A stretch of DNA of 64,000 nt, taken from Alectryocaccobium sp964389285. Lineage in GTDB: Bacteria > Bacillota > Clostridia > Lachnospirales > Lachnospiraceae. Both the position numbers and the translations under genes were made by a program. Below the pieces are notes generated by a model that worked only from the letters and a program-made list of their open reading frames with translations, did not search any database and was not told the DNA's origin. The stretch covers positions 62,001 to 126,000 of the forward strand of contig CAYMCZ010000002.1 in NCBI GenBank assembly GCA_964389285.1. Reading direction: 5' to 3'. Shown here in pieces: positions 36,601 to 43,115 of this stretch. Numbering within the stretch: position 1 is the stretch's first letter; each line of letters starts with the position of its first letter.

Positions 36601-37446
36601 TGCGATGATGTGGACGAGCAGGCACTTTCCTATGCGGAGGTAAAAGCTCTCTGTGCTGGTAATCCGCTGATCAAGGAAAAGATGGATCTGGATATTGATG
36701 TGGCGCGGCTACGTGTTCTTCGGGCAGACCACCAGAGCCAGCAATTCCGTCTGGAAGACCAACTCTTGAAATACTTCCCAGCGCAGATTGAAAAGACACA
36801 TGGCATTATCCGGGGGCTGGAAGCCGACGCCAAAACCGTGGCTCTGCACCCAGTTGTCAAAGACGGTTTTACCGGTATGACGGTCGGCAGCACGACTTTC
36901 GAGAAGAAGGAAGATGCCGGCGCGGCTATCCTCGCAGCCTGCAAGGAATACAAGGGGCATGATCCCATTGAGATCGGCAGTTACCGGGGATTCAAGATGC
37001 TGCTTTCCTATGACAGCTTCGATAATGCTTATCAGCTTTCCCTCAAGGGTGAGATGAACCACTACGTCACGCTGGGAACGGATGCCAGGGGCAACCTGAC
37101 CCGTATCGACAATGTTCTTGGCGGGATTGAGGGAAGGATCGAGACAACAAATCAGAAGCTGGATAGCCTCTATCAACAGCAGGAAGACGCGAAAGCGGAG
37201 CTTGGAAAACCGTTCCCGCAGGAAGCGGAGCTGCAGCAGAAGTCTGCCCGTCTTGCGGAGCTTGACGCTGCCCTGAACATGGACGAGCGCGAGACGGTCG
37301 GCGTGATCGGGGACGACGATCCTGATATCGAAGTCGGCGGTGTTTCCATGGTCGCGGAGAAATCTTCCGTGATGGAATATCTAAAAAATGCGCCGGAATG
37401 CGTTTCCTCTGGTAAGCAGAAAAGGCATGAGGAGGAAGTGCTGTGA
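30649..37446 (+). CDS. giant methylase-like/SF2 helicase protein of the ICE (2265 residues)
   Basis: The N-terminal 150 residues resemble the start of ICE anti-restriction/helicase proteins (EAWKGFLTTSARLYKYPYEDQLMIYAQRPDATACAEY). Residues about 260-370 are low-complexity Gly/Asp/Arg/Glu and lie over a tnpV gene in another frame. A methylase-like domain has ILEPAMGVGNFFGM (about 761) and GNVPFGNY (about 827), an altered NPPY motif. The helicase has Walker A HEVGAGKTFE (about 1439), DESHAF (about 1604), GTPVSNSM (about 1656) and motif VI QRNGRIIRQG (about 1930). Such SNF2-type giants are regular ICE genes and may process or protect incoming DNA. The NVPF in place of NPPY may indicate loss of methylation. 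Confidence 0.88.
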   Translation: MAGKYTFYAQLAEEMAGRITASREAWKGFLTTSARLYKYPYEDQLMIYAQRPDATACAEYDLWNERMHRYVKRGSKGIALLDHRGDFPRLRYVFDVSDTGTRWNSREVQLWTMQDGYRSRVAQELADAFETGYGSLESVIEEISEKKAREYWDNYGWELGDIVEGSFLEEYDDLNIEVSFRQAAAASVKYALLTRCTDNPEDFFDEEELQNVFDFNTRQTVNALGKAVSSISTEVFEEIARTIRTIEREQLEERSRNDGRDDVPAGRGLLDSGDRDQDRARAPGQMGQDAQSVSSGEQADALQRPGTERETVSASSGDPAERGEPDGADDAGTPEVAAGTGQEVRPDGLGAAYEQPESTGGGDRNSGAYHQLSLADFFPTEQQQIESIDRMESQAESQKQPSALFISDEEIDRVLRGGSGFANGKMRIQALYDTQPNAKERADYLKNEYGLGGRSWTFSDDTRGFVDYSSKGILIRRYGYDQEVRLHWNLVEKKIEALIQNGSYLDEEEKTRYAELSERYEAAGGLPLPSPAHAFPELGAEPVQQLFEGIDADEDDFSDIDPAAIREELARRGIVNGELVDPDALDRDPFIRQVMADAERLSADEEAQEPVSGEKPAQMQGELAEEDTGTTEVSEEAKAPEIPAQNFRITDDHLGVGGPKEKYQRNVAAIRLLRTLEEENRNAAPGEQAVLSQYVGWGGLADAFDDRKDNWSREYDELKELLTPEEYEMARASTLNAHYTSPTVIRAIYEAVGQMGFTKGNILEPAMGVGNFFGMLPEEMQESRLYGVELDSVSGRIAKKLYPNADITVGGFETTDQRDFYDLAIGNVPFGNYRVADKPYDKLGFTIHNYFFAKALDQVRPGGVVAFVTSRYTMDQQSPDVRKYLAERAELLGAIRLPNNAFRANAGTDVVSDIIFLQKRDRPIDIEPDWVHLGLTPDGLPINSYFAEHPEMVLGEISSESTQYGKEALTVNPVPGANLADQLEEAISHIHGEITVPEMSLEDETEAIDAIPADPSVKNYSYALVGGEVYFRENSLMRHVELSNKEKERMIGLLSLRKIMNELIEYQLEDYPEEMITAKQRELNAAYDSFTETYGIINSRANARAFEEDSSYYLLCSLENLNDDGTLESKADMFTKRTIRPEPRITSVETPSEALAVSIGERGKVDLPFMAELLGTPGEYDEIEADLRGVIFRNPLTSATRPEQGWETADEYLSGDVRSKLQTAAYVAESHPEYQVNVEALKKAQPKDLDASEIDIRLGATWIDPDYINQFMWETFGTPFYLKRSIQVKFSELTAEWRIEGKSSPSYSDVNCYVTYGTTRANAYKILEDTLNLKDMRIYDQVEDADGKKRRVLNKKETTLAQQKQQAIKDAFRDWVWKDPQRREALTRRYNELFNSTRPREYDGQHIHFVGMNPDIRLREHQRNAIAHVLYGGNTLLAHEVGAGKTFEMAAAAMESKRLGLCHKSLFVVPNHLTLQWASEFLRLYPSAKILVAGRKDFEKKNRKKFCARIATGDYDAVIIGHSQFEKIPISEERQESLLREQIEEIEDAIAELKYSRGESFTIKQMEKTRKSLKARLDKLLAADKKDDVITFEELGVDRLFVDESHAFKNLFLCTKMRNVAGLSTSEAQKSSDMFMKCRYMDEITGGRGVVFATGTPVSNSMTELYTVMRYLQYSTLQRKGLSHFDCWASTFGETTTAIELAPEGTGYRARTRFAKFFNLPELMNMFKEVADIKTADTLNLPVPEAEFETVLVKPSDIQKDMVQSLSERAAKVHSGSVDPTVDNMLKITSDGRKIGLDQRLMNPMLPDDPGSKVNACVDKVFSIWEDGKEDKLTQLLFCDMSTPTNDGSFNVYDDIKAKLITRGVPAEEIAFIHDADTEAKKKELFGKVRTGQVRVLMGSTQKMGAGTNVQDRLIAVHHLDVGWRPADMTQRNGRIIRQGNMNPKVQVYQYVTEGTFDAYLWQTLENKQKFISQIMTSKSPVRSCDDVDEQALSYAEVKALCAGNPLIKEKMDLDIDVARLRVLRADHQSQQFRLEDQLLKYFPAQIEKTHGIIRGLEADAKTVALHPVVKDGFTGMTVGSTTFEKKEDAGAAILAACKEYKGHDPIEIGSYRGFKMLLSYDSFDNAYQLSLKGEMNHYVTLGTDARGNLTRIDNVLGGIEGRIETTNQKLDSLYQQQEDAKAELGKPFPQEAELQQKSARLAELDAALNMDERETVGVIGDDDPDIEVGGVSMVAEKSSVMEYLKNAPECVSSGKQKRHEEEVL
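31418..31765 (+). pseudogene. tnpV: tnpV-like gene in an alternate frame of the helicase gene, with an in-frame stop
   Basis: In the +1 frame relative to the helicase, MMAEMTYRQAGDY is followed by TAG (31,457-31,459) and then IPEIGIRIEPEPLGKWGRMRRAYL. The frame continues to KSDQMGWVQHMNSLRAQAEEIVTAELITS. This is the TnpV family pattern from end to end, and the TAG stands where relatives have Leu. AGAAAGGAG lies before the ATG. A remnant beginning at 31,514 could still give 83 residues. The stop makes full-length TnpV unlikely unless it is suppressed. The helicase frame through the same bases is low-complexity, as expected if tnpV came first. Confidence 0.75.
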
Positions 37447-37778
37447 GCAGGACAAAGACAGAGAATATCCTGATCCGCGTCACACCCGCAGAACGGAAGC
37501 GCATCGAAGCGAAAATGGCGGAGTTGGGTATCCGCAACATGAGTGCCTATATCCGCAAAATGTCCCTGGACGGGCTGTGCGTGCAGCTTGATCTGAAGGA
37601 TATCCGGAACTTCACGGAGCAGGTCAGCCGTATCGGAAACAACCTGAACCAATATGCCAAAGTAGCGAATGCTACCGGCAGCATTTACGCGCAGGACATC
37701 GCTTATCTGCGGGAGCAGTTCGCGGTTCTCTGTGACATGGAGGGAAAGATACTGGCAAAGCTTGCCGCTATCAGATGA
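37443..37778 (+). CDS. MobC-type relaxosome accessory protein
   Basis: 111 residues from a GTG that overlaps the helicase stop. The N-terminus has a ribbon-helix-helix-like DNA-binding pattern (IRVTPAERKRIEAKMAELGIRNMSAYIRKM), and the C-terminal MobC block is VSRIGNNLNQYAKVANATGSIYAQDI. MobC proteins bind the origin of transfer and help the relaxase melt it. The relaxase gene follows about 520 bp later, with the candidate oriT region between. Confidence 0.88.
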   Translation: MSRTKTENILIRVTPAERKRIEAKMAELGIRNMSAYIRKMSLDGLCVQLDLKDIRNFTEQVSRIGNNLNQYAKVANATGSIYAQDIAYLREQFAVLCDMEGKILAKLAAIR

Positions 37779-37789
37779 CGGCGCATTTG

Positions 37790-37880
37790 CGGGAGTTTTG
37801 AACCGCAAAAAGGCATCGGGAGACCGGTGCCCATACATCGCCCGAAAAAGCCCTCTCGACATCGTTGAGGGACTGACAGA
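37790..37880. other. candidate origin of transfer (oriT)
   Basis: Noncoding sequence between mobC and the relaxase operon holds two inverted repeats: GGCATCGG-gaga-CCGGTGCC (one wobble) and CCCTC-N11-GAGGG. Location next to mobC and the relaxase, plus hairpins of this kind, fit an oriT. No nick consensus could be identified, so the call is positional. Confidence 0.4.
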
Positions 37881-37925
37881 GGGAGAATACAATATAGACA
37901 GAAAGAGACGAAGGAGGCTGTCAAC

Positions 37926-38219
37926 ATGAAGGTTATTCGATTCATCGGCAAAATAGCAGCGCTGCCGCTGGCAGTCATCGCGGCAGTTCTGGGATTCATT
38001 TTCAACCTGGCAACGAACCTGTCCGGGTATGTGATCGGACCGGCAATGCTTCTGATCCTGGGCTTTGATATCTGGTTCCTGATTCACACGGCATGGCAGC
38101 ACGTGCTGATCCTGACGCTGCTGGAGGGCTGCTGTCTGGCGGTGTTGTTCGGGCAGGCGGTGGTACTGGAATTCCTGGACAATATCCGTGATGGGCTGTT
38201 CCAGTTTGTAAGATCATAA
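37926..38219 (+). CDS. small membrane protein of the mobC-relaxase interval (CD1845-like)
   Basis: 97 residues with two or three hydrophobic helices (about 12-35, 38-58, 62-85) and a short soluble C-terminus. CD1845-like small membrane proteins occupy this position in Clostridial ICEs, and the pattern fits, but the family call is tentative. GAAGGAGG precedes the ATG. It may tether the relaxosome to the membrane or act in entry control; neither is shown. Confidence 0.6.
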   Translation: MKVIRFIGKIAALPLAVIAAVLGFIFNLATNLSGYVIGPAMLLILGFDIWFLIHTAWQHVLILTLLEGCCLAVLFGQAVVLEFLDNIRDGLFQFVRS

Positions 38220-38233
38220 AGAAGAATAGACGC

Positions 38234-38280
38234 GAGGGGGCTGTCCGCAGCAGGCATGTTGTGGGCAGCCCCCTCCTTTT
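38234..38280 (+). terminator. terminator ahead of the relaxase gene
   Basis: GAGGGGGCTG (38,234-38,243) pairs perfectly with CAGCCCCCTC (38,266-38,275), followed by CTTTT. It ends 18 bp before the relaxase ATG with GGAGG between, repeating the arrangement seen before other genes of the element. Confidence 0.75.
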
Positions 38281-38297
38281 CGTGCATGGAGGAAACT

Positions 38298-39683
38298 ATG
38301 GCAGCGACGAGACTGATTGCATTGCATGTAAACAAAGGCAAAACGGTGGCTCAATGCCTTTCGGAACGCCTGGATTATTCGCAGAATCCTATCAAGACTG
38401 AGAAGGGTGAACTGATTACATCCTATGCCTGTCAGCCGGAGACGGCGGCGACGGAGTTCCTGCTTTCCAAACGGCAGTACCAGCAGATCACCGGCGAGGA
38501 ATACAAGGGAAATATCATCGCGTATCAGATCCGGCAGTCCTTTAAGCCGGGAGAGATCACGCCGGAGTATGCCAACCGGCTGGGGTACGAACTGGCTATG
38601 CGCTTCACGAAGGGACAGCACGCTTTTACTGTCTCCACTCATACGGACAAAGCCCATATCCATAACCACATCATATTCAATTCCACTACGCTTTCCTGCG
38701 ACCGGAAGTTCAAGAACTTCTTTTTTTCCGGGCTGGCATTGCAGAGACTGTCCGACATCATCTGCTTTGAACACGGCTACTCGATCATTGAGAAAAAGCC
38801 TTTGTCGGAACGGGAGAAACGCACGGTCTATCCGAAGCGCCATACCATCCGAGAAGAACTGCGTTCTGTCCTGGATGATCTGATCCAGAACAAGCCGAAG
38901 GACTGGGAGGATTACCTGCGTCTTCTCCGCGAGGAAGGGTACGAAATCAAGTACGGGAAGCATCTGGCACTGAAAGGCAGAGCACAGAAAAAGTTCATCC
39001 GTCTGGATTCTCTGGGCGAAGGTTACTCTGAAAGTGAACTAAGAGAAAAGGTCATTCATGCCGGTACGCGGCACGCAAAAAGAGAGGCTGCTCCACCTGC
39101 GGTCGATCTGCTGATTGACATTCAGAACCGGGCTCTGGGCAAAGGCGTCGGCTATGAAATCTGGGCGAAGAAGCACAACCTGAAAGAAACAGCGAAGACT
39201 CTTCTTTTCCTGCAACAACACAATATCCACAGTTATGAAGAACTGGAAAAGGCGGTTCAGATGACTGTAGACGGTTCGGATTCCCTGCTGGCGTCGATCC
39301 GCGAAAAGGATGCCCGGATCAAAGAGATTGATGCTCTGAAACAGCATATCTTCAACTACAGCAAGACCCATCAAATCTATCTGGAATACAAGCGGCTTCC
39401 AAATGGAAAAAAGGCTGCGTTCTATGAAGCACACCGCGCCGAACTGGAGCTGCATGAGGCGGCGAAGAATGCGTTTGACGCTCTGCCGGAGGGAACAAAG
39501 CTCCCCACCATCAAGGAACTGAGTGCAGAGAGAAAGAGGCTGGTTGAGGAAAGGAAAGCCGAGTACGAACAGTACCGTCCGCTCCGGGATCAGAAGAAAG
39601 ATTTCCTGAGAGCCAAGCAGAATGCGGATATGATCTTACGCAGGCAGCAGGAGGAACGGGACGAACGTCCGAGAGAAAAATAA
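38298..39683 (+). CDS. MOB relaxase (MobA/VirD2-type)
   Basis: 461 residues from the ATG at 38,298, which has GGAGG 6-8 nt ahead. The N-terminal relaxase domain shows motif III as HTDKAHIHNHIIFN (about 118-131), the three-His metal site, with the presumed nicking Tyr earlier in the domain (Tyr in RLDYSQNP near residue 26 is the best candidate). The C-terminal half is a long helical, Lys/Glu-rich region. It cuts oriT and leads the strand through the coupling protein. It is a somewhat short member of the family. Confidence 0.9.
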   Translation: MAATRLIALHVNKGKTVAQCLSERLDYSQNPIKTEKGELITSYACQPETAATEFLLSKRQYQQITGEEYKGNIIAYQIRQSFKPGEITPEYANRLGYELAMRFTKGQHAFTVSTHTDKAHIHNHIIFNSTTLSCDRKFKNFFFSGLALQRLSDIICFEHGYSIIEKKPLSEREKRTVYPKRHTIREELRSVLDDLIQNKPKDWEDYLRLLREEGYEIKYGKHLALKGRAQKKFIRLDSLGEGYSESELREKVIHAGTRHAKREAAPPAVDLLIDIQNRALGKGVGYEIWAKKHNLKETAKTLLFLQQHNIHSYEELEKAVQMTVDGSDSLLASIREKDARIKEIDALKQHIFNYSKTHQIYLEYKRLPNGKKAAFYEAHRAELELHEAAKNAFDALPEGTKLPTIKELSAERKRLVEERKAEYEQYRPLRDQKKDFLRAKQNADMILRRQQEERDERPREK

Positions 39684-39686
39684 TGT

Positions 39687-39701
39687 GGGACAACTTGTCC
39701 C
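39687..39701. repeat. perfect palindrome GGGACAA-C-TTGTCCC after the relaxase gene
   Basis: The 15-nt palindrome begins 4 nt after the relaxase stop. The same palindrome with G at the centre and the same AATGT on its left lies inside parB (14,458-14,472). A shared recognition site for ParB or another ICE protein is possible. Confidence 0.6.
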
Positions 39702-39740
39702 AATTAACGCATCTTCGTTCTTGCAAGATGCAAGATTTCC

Positions 39741-39769
39741 TTGAAATTAGCTGCGGTTTATGGTATAAA
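39741..39769 (+). promoter_or_regulatory. sigma-A promoter of the cargo regulator operon
   Basis: TTGAAA, 17 bp, TATAAA. The transcription start would fall about 60 bp before the ATG at 39,836. It marks the change from transfer genes to cargo. Confidence 0.7.
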
Positions 39770-39835
39770 TGAAACCGGCTATCAGCAATCGGTGATTTGA
39801 TATTTGTTGGAATATTTGAGAATGGAGGTTTGCTT

Positions 39836-40057
39836 ATGGCAGTAAGCTACAACAAGCTATGGAAGCTAATGATAGACAAGAAACTTAGTAAAACAGAACT
39901 GACTCATATCGCGGGAATCAGCACGAATGCCATGGCTAAACTGGGACGGGATGAAGATGTACGTGTAAATATTCTTGAGAAGATCTGCACAGCCTTGGAC
40001 TGTAATGTTGAGGATATTGTCGAATTCATTGCTGAACCAACAATGGAGGAGAAATGA
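39836..40057 (+). CDS. small XRE/Cro-C1 HTH regulator
   Basis: 73 residues, almost all HTH: YNKLWKLMIDKKLSKTELTHIAGISTNAMAKLGRDEDVRVNILEKICTALDC. GGAGG lies about 8 nt ahead of the ATG. The Met at 39,836 is used rather than the longer open frame from 39,797. It overlaps the lipoprotein gene by 4 bp and probably controls the promoter before it. A truncated paralogue stands at 42,944. Confidence 0.85.
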   Translation: MAVSYNKLWKLMIDKKLSKTELTHIAGISTNAMAKLGRDEDVRVNILEKICTALDCNVEDIVEFIAEPTMEEK

Positions 40058-40464
40058 AATTGAGGGGTATGATTAAAAGATCCCTTTCTGTCTTATTAGC
40101 TTTATCGATGGTATTGTCAACTACAGCCTGTTCCAAAAAACCTGTAGACACAGGTTTATCAGATCCCAATCCACAGGTTATCGTTGAAAACATCGAAACC
40201 GAGAACATAGAGACGGAAAATGTTCTTACAGAGTTTATTACAAGCGAGATATACCTTGAGGAACTTATCTTAGCTGAAGACAAAATAACAGAGCTGCTTC
40301 TTGAAGAAGAAACAATAAATGAAGTGCTCTTGTGCAAGACCATTTATGTTCCTCAAGACAGTATAGATGAGTTCTCAGAGCACAGCCAGTTAGCCGGATT
40401 GTTTGGCGAGGGTGTTGATATTTCTTCTGTGTTGAAGAAAGTGGCGGTAGGTAGTAGTGTTTAA
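40054..40464 (+). CDS. small lipoprotein
   Basis: 136 residues. The signal peptide is followed by a lipobox LSTTAC with Cys27 or so as the lipidated residue, so the protein sits outside the cell on the membrane. The rest is acidic, with Glu-rich helices (IETENIETEN, LLLEEETINEVLL). It ends abruptly at VLKKVAVGSSV, which may be a truncation of a longer protein; I cannot show that. It is in an operon with the regulator and, further down, an FtsX-like permease and ATPase. A substrate or signal sensor for that transporter is a fair guess. Confidence 0.6.
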   Translation: MKLRGMIKRSLSVLLALSMVLSTTACSKKPVDTGLSDPNPQVIVENIETENIETENVLTEFITSEIYLEELILAEDKITELLLEEETINEVLLCKTIYVPQDSIDEFSEHSQLAGLFGEGVDISSVLKKVAVGSSV

Positions 40465-40471
40465 TTTTATT

Positions 40472-40861
40472 ATGTCCAGGCGCGGATGTGAAAAGGTTTA
40501 TTTCAGAAAACACTGCCTGCCTAAGGGTCAGGATGTCAAACCGTATTACAATATCTCTTTTATTGTTGAGCTTCTCTTATCCATTGCGCTTTATGCTGTA
40601 CTACTGCTCCTTCGGATCAATTCCGCAAAAGAGTATATCCCTGGATCAGCAATCGGCTTCAAGATTGCAATTGTTCCTGTTGCAATGGTAATTGCGGAAA
40701 TCATTTGTCTTGTTATGAACAAATCTATGGTTTCAGAATTGACAAAGCAGGTTGAAGCTGAGATGCGGAAAAAGAAACAGCAAGAAGAAAAAGACGGTAA
40801 TGAGTCTGAGTCAGGGGATAAAGACGATCAGATTCAGAGAAATACAGAAACCAACAATTAA
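40472..40861 (+). CDS. membrane protein with two helices and a charged tail
   Basis: 129 residues from the ATG at 40,472 (a GTG at 40,457 is an alternative; neither has a clear ribosome site). Two membrane helices (about 32-52 and 66-86) are followed by a Lys/Glu/Asp-rich cytoplasmic tail. No family was recognised. It lies between the lipoprotein and the FtsX-like permease and probably belongs to the same membrane complex. Confidence 0.55.
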   Translation: MSRRGCEKVYFRKHCLPKGQDVKPYYNISFIVELLLSIALYAVLLLLRINSAKEYIPGSAIGFKIAIVPVAMVIAEIICLVMNKSMVSELTKQVEAEMRKKKQQEEKDGNESESGDKDDQIQRNTETNN

Positions 40862-40887
40862 CGGATAGGAATGGCCAGGTGAATCCA

Positions 40888-41880
40888 ATGGAGAACAAAC
40901 AAATCAACCTTCATGTGGATAAAAAAAGAGCATCGCTTGTCATGCTCTTTTTTGCCTTGGCACTTATTCTCATCGGAATTCTCGCAGTATTATCTATCGG
41001 GAAAAACTTTGCACAGGTATCCTCGCTACTTCGCTCAGATTATGAGTATTCTGCCACGATGCGAGATTCTATCCTTCAAGATGATTATTACCAGTTTGAA
41101 GCAGGAATCAGCTATTCGATCTCGCCCGAATCACAGACCAGCTTGAATGTAGAGATTCTAATGCAGACCGGCGGTTCCTTATATACCACTTCTGTCGATT
41201 GGAATGCGGGACAGCTCGGCAAATATGGGGTGGCTATCTCAGATGGGTTGGCACGGTGCTATGGACTGAAGCTGGGCGATTTACTGTATTCAAAGCACAT
41301 TGTAGACGGTGCGATGCATGAATATATCATCGAACAGATTATCCCGGAGGTTTCAAATGTAAAGTCTTTTGCCAGGAGCAACTTCAGTGAGGGGTTAATC
41401 ATAATGGGGTATGATGATCAGTACGCTGAAAACATCATACATACCAGCAGAGTGTATACGAAAACTCCTATTGACCAGCTGTCTTCCTCGGCATCGGATA
41501 TGCCTGTAAATATCGTATACAGATCAGATGAGATTGCTGCGGTTGTTCGGACGCTTGCCCCTTATTTGCTATCCTTCCTTTTTCTTTCAGTCATAGTCTC
41601 ATATGGAGCCGTTTACTTTTCCAACAGAGAAATCCGGCACAATATGAGCAGGTTGATTATGCTTGGGTTTGACAAGAAGAATCTTGACAGTTCATATAAC
41701 AGGCTCATCTATAGTATTTGCCTGCCGGCAATCGCAGCTGCATTTCTGCTATCTGTTATAGCAGCATTCATTTCAGGGTTCAGCTTTATGGAAGGCATTT
41801 ATTTCTTGATTGCCGCAGTAATAGAAGCCGCTACAGTATTCATTGTTGTAAACGGGTGCAGGAAACGTCTGTGGAGGTAA
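40888..41880 (+). CDS. FtsX-like ABC transporter permease
   Basis: 330 residues from the ATG at 40,888 (GTG at 40,879 is an alternative). One N-terminal membrane helix (about 20-38), a large extracellular MacB-like domain (about 40-215), and three C-terminal helices (about 225-325) give the half-FtsX/MacB topology. It is paired with the ATPase gene 5 bp downstream. FtsX/MacB-type transporters do not usually move substrate across the membrane but transmit force to the outside, for example in peptide resistance, lipoprotein release, or sensing. Confidence 0.7.
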   Translation: MENKQINLHVDKKRASLVMLFFALALILIGILAVLSIGKNFAQVSSLLRSDYEYSATMRDSILQDDYYQFEAGISYSISPESQTSLNVEILMQTGGSLYTTSVDWNAGQLGKYGVAISDGLARCYGLKLGDLLYSKHIVDGAMHEYIIEQIIPEVSNVKSFARSNFSEGLIIMGYDDQYAENIIHTSRVYTKTPIDQLSSSASDMPVNIVYRSDEIAAVVRTLAPYLLSFLFLSVIVSYGAVYFSNREIRHNMSRLIMLGFDKKNLDSSYNRLIYSICLPAIAAAFLLSVIAAFISGFSFMEGIYFLIAAVIEAATVFIVVNGCRKRLWR

Positions 41881-41885
41881 CATTT

Positions 41886-42650
41886 ATGGATAGCGTTTTG
41901 AGCATAAGGGATGTATCGATTCAAATAAGGAATCAACAACTATTACAGAATATCTCTTTTGATATCGGTGAAGGCGAGGTTGTTTTACTGTCCGGAGCTA
42001 ATGGTATCGGTAAGAGTTCTCTTCTCAAAAGCATTCTGCGCCTGGATAACGAAGGAAAAACAATTAACGGCGAGATCATAGTCCGTGGGTTTGGTGACAT
42101 TCTGAAACTAAACGCTGTGGAAATACAGAAATTCAGATCTCGAATTGCATATGTCCAGCAACGAGATGAATACGCAGAAATGGGCAATATTCAGGTTAAG
42201 GATATCATCAGCGAAAGCGGCCAGCCGAGTTCAGGAAAAGTGTTAAGCACATCAGAGGTCAACGACTTGATTGATGAGTGGATTCCAAGGCATCATGATA
42301 ACAGAAGGATATTCGATGCCAAGTCAAAACCGGCAAAATTCAGCGGAGGAGAACAAAGGCTGTTGTCAGTTCTTTCTGTTATCGCAACACGGCCAAACGC
42401 GGAACTGTTGATTGTCGATGAGCCACTAAACAACCTTGACTTTATAAACGCAAGGAACATCAGCAATCTAATCAATAGAGTAATTCGTGACAATCCGCGA
42501 ATGGCGGTTCTGATGATAAGTCATTGCAGAATCTTTCCGTTTATTACGAGGGAAATCAAACCAACCCCAGGAGGAATTGAAGAAGTAACTGGCCCCTATA
42601 CTTGCCATAGTTGTTTTGGTGAACATGATGACGAAGGCTTCTACAGGTGA
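41886..42650 (+). CDS. ABC transporter ATP-binding protein
   Basis: 254 residues. Walker A is SGANGIGKSS (about 36-45), signature FSGGEQRL (about 157-164), Walker B LLIVDEP (about 179-185), and the switch His in ISHC (about 218). GGAGG precedes the ATG. It is the motor for the FtsX-like permease. The C-terminus carries an unusual CHSCFGEHDDEG tail with two Cys that could bind metal. A terminator follows at once, closing the four- or five-gene cargo operon. Confidence 0.88.
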   Translation: MDSVLSIRDVSIQIRNQQLLQNISFDIGEGEVVLLSGANGIGKSSLLKSILRLDNEGKTINGEIIVRGFGDILKLNAVEIQKFRSRIAYVQQRDEYAEMGNIQVKDIISESGQPSSGKVLSTSEVNDLIDEWIPRHHDNRRIFDAKSKPAKFSGGEQRLLSVLSVIATRPNAELLIVDEPLNNLDFINARNISNLINRVIRDNPRMAVLMISHCRIFPFITREIKPTPGGIEEVTGPYTCHSCFGEHDDEGFYR

Positions 42651-42659
42651 AGCATTGGA

Positions 42660-42689
42660 GGAAGGCTTGAAATACGGCCTTCCTTTTTA
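42660..42689 (+). terminator. terminator of the ABC cargo operon
   Basis: GGAAGGC (42,660-42,666) pairs with GCCTTCC (42,677-42,683), followed by five T. It starts 9 bp after the ATPase stop codon. Confidence 0.85.
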
Positions 42690-42699
42690 AGTGTCTTCT

Positions 42700-42860
42700 G
42701 ACACTCAGCTCATCACCGGAGAAATCCGGGGATGTTCAAGGGGATTGGGGCGCTTCCCCAACGAGCGAATAGCGGCTGGGTATATACCCAGACACTGCTC
42801 GCACAGAATGTTACTGGCATAGAAATTGAAAATCTCAAGCTTGCAGAACTCAAATCGAGA
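42700..42860. other. noncoding segment with palindromes before the broken regulator
   Basis: There is no convincing coding frame here. TTGGGG-cgctt-CCCCAA and the perfect 16-nt palindrome CTGGGTATATACCCAG (42,776-42,791) are present. The region follows the ABC operon terminator and precedes an intact promoter. It looks like leftover intergenic sequence of an earlier mobile element. Confidence 0.4.
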
Positions 42861-42889
42861 TTGAAAAAGTAAAGCCGTTGTGATATAAT
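42861..42889 (+). promoter_or_regulatory. consensus promoter driving a truncated HTH gene
   Basis: TTGAAA, 17 bp, TATAAT, with an extended TGn before the -10. This is one of the best promoters of the window, yet it stands before a gene that is cut after 24 codons. Confidence 0.75.
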
Positions 42890-42943
42890 GATCCGCAGTG
42901 TTATAGCCACTCAAAGCTCATAGAAAAGATAAAGGTGAACGAA

Positions 42944-43054
42944 ATGGCAATGAATTACAACAAACTCTGGAAGCTGTTAATTGATAGAAATCTGATGAAG
43001 AAAGATTTGCGTGAAATCTGGTGCATGATATCCCAGAGGAAGACTTTGACGTAG
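42944..43054 (+). pseudogene. truncated XRE-type HTH regulator
   Basis: MAMNYNKLWKLLIDRNLMKKDLRE aligns residue for residue with the start of the regulator at 39,836 (MAVSYNKLWKLMIDKKLSKTEL), then the frame enters unrelated sequence and stops at 43,052-43,054. About 24 codons of the original remain, and the HTH is lost. The junction to PglX-like sequence lies near 43,016-43,021. Confidence 0.75.
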
Positions 43055-43115
43055 AACGTGGCGGCCAGGTGGAAATCATCGGTTGGATGTATCAGTATTA
43101 CAACTACCGTAACAA
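43021..43115 (+). pseudogene. fragment of a PglX-like (BREX-type) methyltransferase gene
   Basis: One frame reads VHDIPEEDFDVERGGQVEIIGWMYQYYN, a stretch typical of the N-terminal part of PglX and related adenine methyltransferases. It begins without a start and ends in a frame change at about 43,115, where the GmrSD-like coding begins. About 30 codons remain. It has no possible function and only records an earlier defence gene at this place. Confidence 0.65.

Noticed and set aside
42944..43115. A complete BREX system
   Set aside because: Only about 30 codons of a PglX-like gene exist. None of the other BREX genes is present in the window.
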